Positions 58,855-64,000 of a stretch of 64,000 bases of DNA are shown here, one piece after another (the first letter of the stretch is position 1; each line of letters starts with the position of its first letter). A model generated the notes under the pieces. It did no database searches, had not been told where the DNA came from, and saw only the letters and a program-made list of their open reading frames with translations. The position numbers were made by a program, and so were the translations under genes. Source of the DNA: an uncultured Chelatococcus sp. (GTDB taxonomy: Bacteria; Pseudomonadota; Alphaproteobacteria; Rhizobiales; Beijerinckiaceae); NCBI GenBank assembly GCA_937863995.1, contig CALMIK010000024.1:1-64000 (forward strand), given 5' to 3'.

Positions 58855-59154
58855 ATGGTAAAGACGGATAATCAGTCGCAATCCGGGGACGAGGCGCTGG
58901 CCATCACGGCGCTGTCGTTTCTCGCCAGCGACGCGGAACGGCTGGGGCGCTTTCTTTCCGTGACCGGCCTTGGACCCGAGACGTTGCGCCAGGCGGCGGC
59001 GCGTCCGGGATTTCTGGCGGCCGTTCTCGATTATCTCGCCAGCGACGAGACGCTGCTGCTGGCTTTCGCGGCCAATGCCGGCCTCGCGCCGGAAGCGGTG
59101 GCGGACGCCCATCGGCGTCTGGTCGGCGGCGCGGATCGCGGGGGAAATGCCTGA
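58855..59154 (+). CDS. DUF3572 protein
   Basis: A 99-residue helical protein, with [25 protein letters not shown] and [20 protein letters not shown] as conserved parts. Found back to back with divK across Hyphomicrobiales; the function is unknown. The ATG at 58855 lacks a strong ribosome site, but no better start exists in the frame. Confidence 0.85.
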   Translation: MVKTDNQSQSGDEALAITALSFLASDAERLGRFLSVTGLGPETLRQAAARPGFLAAVLDYLASDETLLLAFAANAGLAPEAVADAHRRLVGGADRGGNA

Positions 59155-59338
59155 ACCCGGCGCGGCAAAAGCAGATGCGCCTTGGAAGCGATGCCCGGGC
59201 GTTGGTGCCTTTGGGAAATGACTCGGTTTCGTCGTCATTCCCGGACTATAAACATCATGGATCGGATGCTTCCGGATTGCGTCGCCAAGCCCGCATCCTG
59301 CGGCCCGGTCATCCATTATTCGAGAGAAAGATCAGGTT

Positions 59339-59809
59339 ATGAGCGCTATCGACACCCGCCTTGCCGACCTCGGCATCACCCTGCCCACGCCTGCCACGCC
59401 GGTCGCTAACTATGTCTCGTTCGTGCAGTCGGGGTCGCTGCTTGTCGTTTCGGGGCAGTTGCCGCTCGGTTCGGACGGCGCGCTGGCGCCGCAGCACAAG
59501 GGCAAGGTCGGTGGCGATGTCAGCCCCGAGGCCGGCGCCGAAGCCGCGCGCCTCGCGGCCATCAACGTGCTGGCGCAGGCGCAGGCTGCGGTCGGTGATC
59601 TGTCGCGTATCGTGCGGGTCGTGCGCCTCGGCGGCTTCATCAACGTCGCGCCGGGCTTCAACGCTGTCGCGCCGGTCATGAACGGCGCGTCCGATCTCGT
59701 CGTCGCGGTGCTGGGCGATGCCGGCCGGCATGCCCGCTCCACCGTGGGCGTGGCCGAGCTGCCGCTGGGCGCCGCCGTCGAGGTCGAGGCGATTTTCGAG
59801 GTCGCATGA
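59339..59809 (+). CDS. RidA-family enamine/imine deaminase
   Basis: A 156-residue RidA/YjgF-type protein that removes reactive enamines formed by PLP enzymes. The family parts are SGQLPLGSDG, the central AAINVLAQAQAAVGDLSRIVRVVRLGGFINVAPGF and the active-site Arg in HARSTVGVAELPLGAAVEVEAIFE. It is a slightly longer subgroup than the 128-residue E. coli form. The stop overlaps the next ATG by four bases. Confidence 0.92.
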   Translation: MSAIDTRLADLGITLPTPATPVANYVSFVQSGSLLVVSGQLPLGSDGALAPQHKGKVGGDVSPEAGAEAARLAAINVLAQAQAAVGDLSRIVRVVRLGGFINVAPGFNAVAPVMNGASDLVVAVLGDAGRHARSTVGVAELPLGAAVEVEAIFEVA

Positions 59810-60588
59810 TGCAGGTCCCCGCCTGGCTCACGGCGCGCCCGATCGCGCATCGAGGGCTGCACGATGCTGCCGCCGGAGTCGTCGAGAACACGGCGACGGC
59901 GGCGGAGCGCGCCGCGCAGGCGGGGTTCGCCATTGAATGTGACGTGCAGCTCTCGTCGGATGGTGAGGCTGTCGTTTTCCACGACTTTACACTCGATCGG
60001 CTGACGGAGCGGGAAGGGCGCGTCGATGCCCTTTCCGCCGCGGCACTTGCCTCGGTGCCATTCCGGCAGACGGGTGACCGCATCATGCCGCTGTCGGCCT
60101 ATCTCGATCTCATCGCCGGCCGGGTGCCGCTCGTGGTCGAGATCAAGAGCGGCTTCGACGGCGGCCTCGCGCTGGCACGCCGGACGGCGGAGATCGTGCG
60201 CGCCCGCGCCGCGCCCGTTGCGCTGATGTCGTTCGATCCGGATATCGTGCAGGCGCTGCACGAGCTTGCCCCGGACCATCCGCTCGGTGTCGTGGCGGAA
60301 GCCTCCTACAATGATGCCTACTGGCAGGAACTGCCTCAGGAGCGGCGGGTGGAGCTGGAAAGCTTCCAGCATGTCGGCCGCAGCCGGCCGCATTTCATCG
60401 CCTGGCGGGTTGGGGATTTTCCCCATGCCACGCCGGCGCTGGCGCGTCATTTCGGATTGCCGGTACTGACGTGGACGGTTCGCAGCGCCGGCGACAGGCA
60501 ACGGGCGGCGCTTTTCGCCGACCAGATTATATTCGAGGGTTTCCATCCGGGAGAGGACCTGCATCCTGGAGAGGATCTGCATCCTTGA
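59806..60588 (+). CDS. glycerophosphodiester phosphodiesterase
   Basis: A 260-residue TIM-barrel GDPD-family enzyme that cleaves glycerophosphodiesters. The His and metal motif are IAHRGLHD and ENTATA, then ECDVQLSSDGEAVVFHDFTLDRLT; the later Glu is in PLVVEIKSGF. There is no signal peptide, so it is cytoplasmic. The C-terminus has a small tandem repeat (HPGEDLHPGEDLHP), made by a duplicated 18-bp unit just before the stop. The stop overlaps the next start. Confidence 0.92.
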   Translation: MMQVPAWLTARPIAHRGLHDAAAGVVENTATAAERAAQAGFAIECDVQLSSDGEAVVFHDFTLDRLTEREGRVDALSAAALASVPFRQTGDRIMPLSAYLDLIAGRVPLVVEIKSGFDGGLALARRTAEIVRARAAPVALMSFDPDIVQALHELAPDHPLGVVAEASYNDAYWQELPQERRVELESFQHVGRSRPHFIAWRVGDFPHATPALARHFGLPVLTWTVRSAGDRQRAALFADQIIFEGFHPGEDLHPGEDLHP

Positions 60589-61757
60589 AGGTCGCGGTCG
60601 CCGGGGCCATCGCCGACATCGCGGCTGACGAATGGGATACCTGCGCGCGCGATGCCGCCGCCCGGTCGGCGGGAGAGGATCCCGACAACCCGTTTTTACG
60701 CCACGCCTTTCTACTGGCGCTGGAAGAATCCGGATCGGTGCGCGCCGATACGGGCTGGCAGCCGGTGCACGTGACGGTGCGCGACGAATCGGGCGCGCTC
60801 CTGGCCGTGGCGCCCTGCTACCTCAAGGGACACTCGCGCGGAGAGTACGTTTTCGATCACGCATGGGCGGATGCGTTCGAGCGGGCTGGCGGACGCTACT
60901 ATCCCAAGCTTCTCGTGGCGGTGCCCTTCACGCCCGCCACCGGGCCCCGGCTTCTGGTGCGTGCCGGTCCACGCGCCGAGGAGGCGGCCACAGCGCTGAT
61001 TGGTGGGCTTCGGAAGCTGCGCGATGCCGCGCATGCGTCGTCCATCCACGTCAACTTCACCACGCACCACGACGCTTCCCGGCTGGAGGCAGAGGACTTC
61101 CTTCCGCGTGTCGACTGCCAGTATCACTGGAGCAACGAAGGATTTGCCGTTTTCGACGACTTCCTCGGCACGCTCGCCTCGCGCAAACGCAAGGCAATCA
61201 AGCGTGAGCGGCGCGATGCGCTCGGCAACGGCATTTCGGTCGAGCTACTGACCGGGGCGGCCATCACTCCCTCGCATTGGGATGCGTTCTACGGGTTCTA
61301 TCAGGATACGGCGGCGCGAAAATGGGGCGGGGGCTATCTCACGCGCGCCTTTTATGACGCCATCGGCCGCACGCTCAGTAACCGAATCCTGCTCGTGATG
61401 GCCCGACGCGGCGGGCGTTACATCGCCGGTGCAATCAACTTCATCGGCGGCGATACGTTATTCGGACGGCATTGGGGCGCGGTGGAGGAGCACCCGTTCC
61501 TGCATTTCGAGCTGTGCTACTATCAAGCCATCGACTTCGCCATTGCCCATGGCCTGAAGCGCGTCGAAGCCGGGGCGCAGGGCGAACACAAGCTTGCGCG
61601 CGGCTATCGGCCCGTGCTGACGCGCTCGCATCACGATATCGTCAATCCCGATTTCCGGCGCGCTGTCGCCGCTTATCTGGCGCAGGAGCGGCCTGCGGTC
61701 GAGCGTGAGGTGGCGTCGATGCAGGACGAGACGCCCTTCCGCCATGAGCAGGCCTGA
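60585..61757 (+). CDS. FemAB-like GNAT acyltransferase (DUF482/PF04339 type)
   Basis: A 390-residue protein with two GNAT-like halves, of the group annotated as peptidoglycan-biosynthesis-like N-acetyltransferase. Marks are NPFLRHAFLLALEESGS, FDHAWADAFERAGG, KRKAIKRERRDA and EAGAQGEHKLARGYRP. The start is the TTG that overlaps the GDPD stop, with GGAGAGG 10 bp before it; no ATG fits and the open frame upstream is inside the GDPD gene. The substrate is unknown. Confidence 0.88.
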   Translation: MKVAVAGAIADIAADEWDTCARDAAARSAGEDPDNPFLRHAFLLALEESGSVRADTGWQPVHVTVRDESGALLAVAPCYLKGHSRGEYVFDHAWADAFERAGGRYYPKLLVAVPFTPATGPRLLVRAGPRAEEAATALIGGLRKLRDAAHASSIHVNFTTHHDASRLEAEDFLPRVDCQYHWSNEGFAVFDDFLGTLASRKRKAIKRERRDALGNGISVELLTGAAITPSHWDAFYGFYQDTAARKWGGGYLTRAFYDAIGRTLSNRILLVMARRGGRYIAGAINFIGGDTLFGRHWGAVEEHPFLHFELCYYQAIDFAIAHGLKRVEAGAQGEHKLARGYRPVLTRSHHDIVNPDFRRAVAAYLAQERPAVEREVASMQDETPFRHEQA

Positions 61758-61786
61758 GAGCGAGGCCAGCAGGCGCGGCGCCCTAA

Positions 61787-61822
61787 CAAAAATGCCCCCG
61801 GGAGCAGCACTCCCGAGGGCAT
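61787..61822 (-). terminator. intrinsic terminator of rpmG
   Basis: Hairpin with 13-base arms and one mismatch (ATGCCC and CGGGAG paired), 5-base loop. On the minus strand it is followed by five T. It lies 22 bp past the rpmG stop and faces the end of the convergent acyltransferase gene. Confidence 0.88.
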
Positions 61823-61844
61823 GATGGCCGAAATCCGAAGATCC

Positions 61845-62012
61845 TTACTTGATCTTGGTTTCCTTGAACTCGACGTGCTTGCGCACGACGGGATCGTACT
61901 TCGTGAACGCGAGCTTGTCGGTCTGCGTACGGGAGTTCTTCTTGGTCACGTAAAACGTGCCGGTGCCGGCAGTCGACAGCAGCTTGATCTTGATGGTGGT
62001 GGCCTTGGCCAT
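61845..62012 (-). CDS. rpmG: 50S ribosomal protein L33 (zinc-free form)
   Basis: A 55-residue ribosomal protein: [20 protein letters not shown], then YVTKKNSR and [17 protein letters not shown]. The paired Cys-x-x-Cys of the zinc-binding form is absent, so this is the C-minus form. It has its own terminator. Confidence 0.96.
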   Translation of the reverse strand: MAKATTIKIKLLSTAGTGTFYVTKKNSRTQTDKLAFTKYDPVVRKHVEFKETKIK

Positions 62013-62317
62013 GGCGGAACCTCTAGCGGGTTGACGCCGCGGCGGGCGTCCAAAAATGTAAAAGGGCCGGAAACCCAGCCATTCATGGTGTTGCATGACG
62101 CATCGATGAAGCTCTGTCAAGGCCCGAACCCGCCGCCGCACTTTCCCGATGAAAAAACCTCATAAACGCGGGGCGATGAAGTTCTTGTTTTCCCCCGGCG
62201 AGGTCCTTAGTTTAAACCATTGGATGGGAAGTGTACCGGCTGCGGCCGATGCGGGCACACGCGCGATTCGGTCGCGTCGCCCGTGCACGTGAAGCAAGCC
62301 GGACGGAGGAATTGGGT
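62013..62317. other. gene-free divergent region between rpmG and tatA
   Basis: About 305 bp holding the promoters of rpmG (minus) and the tat operon (plus). A GGAGGA ribosome site lies at 62305-62310 before tatA. Nothing else stands out. Confidence 0.5.
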
Positions 62318-62557
62318 ATGGGTGGATTTGGCAGCATATGGCACTGGGTCATCGTCGGCGCTCTCGTGCTGATCCTTTTCGGCGGGCGCGGCAAGGTGTC
62401 CGACCTGATGGGTGACGTCGCCAAGGGAATCAAGGCGTTCAAGAAGGGCCTCTCCGACGACGACAAGACGCCAGCCGATGCGGGCAGCGCTTCGACACGC
62501 GTCGCGCACGACGAGCCCGCGAAGCAGCCTGTGCCGGAAAGCAGCAAGGTCAACTGA
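62318..62557 (+). CDS. tatA: Sec-independent translocase subunit TatA
   Basis: A 79-residue protein: short N-terminal helix ([20 protein letters not shown]) with the FGGRGK hinge, an amphipathic helix ([16 protein letters not shown]) and a polar tail. TatA oligomers form the pore for folded proteins. Upstream in-frame codons were excluded because of the GGAGGA site before ATG 62318. Confidence 0.94.
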   Translation: MGGFGSIWHWVIVGALVLILFGGRGKVSDLMGDVAKGIKAFKKGLSDDDKTPADAGSASTRVAHDEPAKQPVPESSKVN

Positions 62558-62666
62558 CGCGTCTCCGGCTTTGATGCGGGGCGTTCCGGGCGGCGTTCGC
62601 CGTGGCGGTGCATTGCTGTGCGGTCATAAACGGGCAGTGCATGTGCAATTGAACGGTAAAACGCTT

Positions 62667-62690
62667 TAATTTCATGTTTTTATGAAATTA
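62667..62690 (+). other. A/T hairpin between tatA and tatB
   Basis: Perfect 9-bp stem (TAATTTCAT/ATGAAATTA) with a GTTTTT loop in the 184-bp gap. It is weak thermally and has no T-run; it may be an operator-like palindrome or an RNA element that sets the TatA:TatB ratio. Confidence 0.4.
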
Positions 62691-62741
62691 TCCTGAGCCT
62701 TTGTATCAAGTCGATGATTTGCGGAACTTACAGAGCGCGGC

Positions 62742-63446
62742 ATGTTTGATCTGAGTTGGAGTGAGCTTCTGCTGGTGGGGGCTATCGCGCTCGTCGTCAT
62801 CGGCCCGCGTGAGCTGCCGCGCGTCTTGCGCACGGTGGGGCAGACGCTTTCCAAGATGAGGCGCATGGCGGGCGACTTCCAGCAGCAGTTCAGTGCCGCG
62901 ATGCGCGAGGCCGAACTCGATGAATTGCGCAGCACCGCGAGCGACGTGAAATCAGCGGCTGACCGCGCCCTTGGCACCGGGAGTGGCGGGGCGTTCGACC
63001 CGTTGCGCACAGTGCGCGACGAGTTGCGCGACGCTATCCAGAAGCCCGCAGCCCAGAAACATGCCGAGGATCAGACCCAATCCCTTGCGGCATCCTCAGT
63101 TGTGTCGCCCCCCGATGGGCTGGCGCAGGAGCAGTCTTTCAACCTTTCGTCGCCGGCTCCGCTGCCTGTTCCCGCGCCGCCTTCATGGGAAGATGACAGG
63201 CACACGCCGTTCGATGCCAGCGGAAGCGATGGCGGGGCCGCGGTCGGAAAGCGGGCTGACCTGAAACAGGCTGGGGAAAAGCGGGGCGGCGCAAGGCGCG
63301 GGCGCGTCATCGTGGCGGCTCCGCGTGATGTTGTGAAGCCGCTCTTTCGTCCGGCGCGCGGCACGCAGCGCCTTTACAAAAAAGTCCGGTTTTCGGCTTT
63401 CCCGGCCCGCCAGCGGCCTGGCCGCGACGGTGAGGGCAAACCATGA
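62742..63446 (+). CDS. tatB: Sec-independent translocase subunit TatB
   Basis: A 234-residue protein. The N-terminus MFDLSWSELLLVGAIALVVIGPRELPRVLRTVG is the TatB form, with Glu in the helix and the GPRELP hinge. A long amphipathic helix follows (FQQQFSAAMREAELDELRS), then a long Pro/Ser-rich tail and a basic end. TatB receives twin-arginine precursors with TatC. Its stop overlaps the tatC start by four bases. Confidence 0.93.
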   Translation: MFDLSWSELLLVGAIALVVIGPRELPRVLRTVGQTLSKMRRMAGDFQQQFSAAMREAELDELRSTASDVKSAADRALGTGSGGAFDPLRTVRDELRDAIQKPAAQKHAEDQTQSLAASSVVSPPDGLAQEQSFNLSSPAPLPVPAPPSWEDDRHTPFDASGSDGGAAVGKRADLKQAGEKRGGARRGRVIVAAPRDVVKPLFRPARGTQRLYKKVRFSAFPARQRPGRDGEGKP

Positions 63447-64000
63447 CCACATCGGCCCGCCCGCCAGCGAGTGATGACGTGAACCCGCAACTCCCTCCCT
63501 TTTCATCCGTGGACGACGAGATCGAGGCCTCGCGCGCGCCGCTGATCGATCACCTGATCGAGCTGCGCTCACGCCTCATCAAGGCGCTGGCGGCGTTCAT
63601 CGTCATGTTCTTCCTCTCCTTCGCTTTCGCGAAGGAGATCTACAACATCCTCGTGTGGCCTTATGTGTTCGCGGCGGGCGAGGGCGCGGATGTGCGCCTC
63701 ATCTATACCGCGCCGCTGGAATATCTGTTCACCCAGCTCAAGATCGCCGCCTTCGGCGCCGCGTTCCTGTCGTTTCCGATCGTCGCGATTCAGATCTACA
63801 AGTTCGTCGCGCCCGGCCTCTACCGGAACGAGCGGCGGGCGTTTCTGCCTTATCTCTATGCCACGCCATTCTTTTTCGTGCTTGGCGCGCTGGTGGTCTA
63901 TTTCATCGCCATGCCGATCGTGATGCGGTTCTCGCTCGGTCAGCAGCAGGCGGCGGCGGCGGGACAGGCGGCGATCCAGCTCCTTCCCAAGGTCAGCGAA
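63443..64000 (+). CDS. tatC: Sec-independent translocase subunit TatC (3' end missing)
   Basis: The first 186 codons of TatC. The conserved N-terminal part PLIDHLIELRSRLIKAL leads into helix 1; further helices and the loop FVAPGLYRNERRAFLPYL are typical. It continues beyond the window. TatC binds the twin-arginine signal. An N-terminal extension of about 30 polar residues precedes the conserved part. Confidence 0.94.
   Translation, partial: MTTSARPPASDDVNPQLPPFSSVDDEIEASRAPLIDHLIELRSRLIKALAAFIVMFFLSFAFAKEIYNILVWPYVFAAGEGADVRLIYTAPLEYLFTQLKIAAFGAAFLSFPIVAIQIYKFVAPGLYRNERRAFLPYLYATPFFFVLGALVVYFIAMPIVMRFSLGQQQAAAAGQAAIQLLPKVSE

Noticed and set aside
60471..60584. N-terminal extension of the FemAB-like protein
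   Set aside because: It lies wholly within the GDPD gene in another frame and has no conserved residues; the TTG at 60585 has a ribosome site.

Overview
The window is about 64 kb of high-GC DNA from an alphaproteobacterial chromosome, most likely of the order Hyphomicrobiales (Rhizobiales). The evidence is the split nuoC/nuoD arrangement of a complete 14-gene nuo operon, the short 440-residue ProS beside a DUF1467 gene, divK back to back with a DUF3572 gene, a TamA/TamB pair, and tatABC at the end. I cannot place it to genus. I see no rRNA, tRNA, CRISPR array, prophage or insertion sequence.

Layout. 1-5.5 kb: 3' part of tamA, then tamB, for outer-membrane protein assembly. 5.8-24 kb: nuoA-N (respiratory complex I), with two foreign small genes in it (a GFA-family gene between nuoC and nuoD, a small membrane protein between nuoH and nuoI), followed by birA, RNase J and DUF1467. 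24-29 kb: a gene-poor stretch with a repeat and a strong terminator, then proS, lolC, lolD and two VOC-fold genes. 29-30.6 kb: an ECF41-type sigma factor with its carboxymuconolactone-decarboxylase-like partner and a candidate cognate promoter. 30.7-40.7 kb: a catabolic regulon for a CoA-linked acid (acyl-CoA ligase, three crotonase-family enzymes, SDR, 3-oxoadipyl-CoA-type thiolase, PaaH-like dehydrogenase, orphan ABC binding protein, IclR regulator). The same 17-bp palindrome lies in all three of its promoter gaps. 40.9-45.7 kb: a large DUF4214 protein and a GT41/OGT-like glycosyltransferase. 45.9-55.1 kb: a seven-gene V/A-type ATPase operon in the order B-D-I-K-E-DUF2764-A, followed by a two-domain polyphosphate:AMP phosphotransferase. 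55.2-57.7 kb: an aminotransferase, then an isolated CesT-like type III secretion chaperone with a small Gly/Ala-rich protein and a very AT-rich upstream region. 57.7-64 kb: housekeeping genes (HIT, divK, DUF3572, RidA, glycerophosphodiesterase, FemAB-like acyltransferase, rpmG, tatA, tatB, tatC 5' part).

The core genes fit a respiring heterotroph. The accessory block from about 29 to 57 kb holds the unusual material: the IclR regulon, the glycosyltransferase with its probable substrate, the rare V-type ATPase, and the orphan secretion chaperone pair. A roughly 100-bp two-hairpin repeat occurs three times between genes. Everything is read from sequence alone; family names come from motif recognition, not from database searches.
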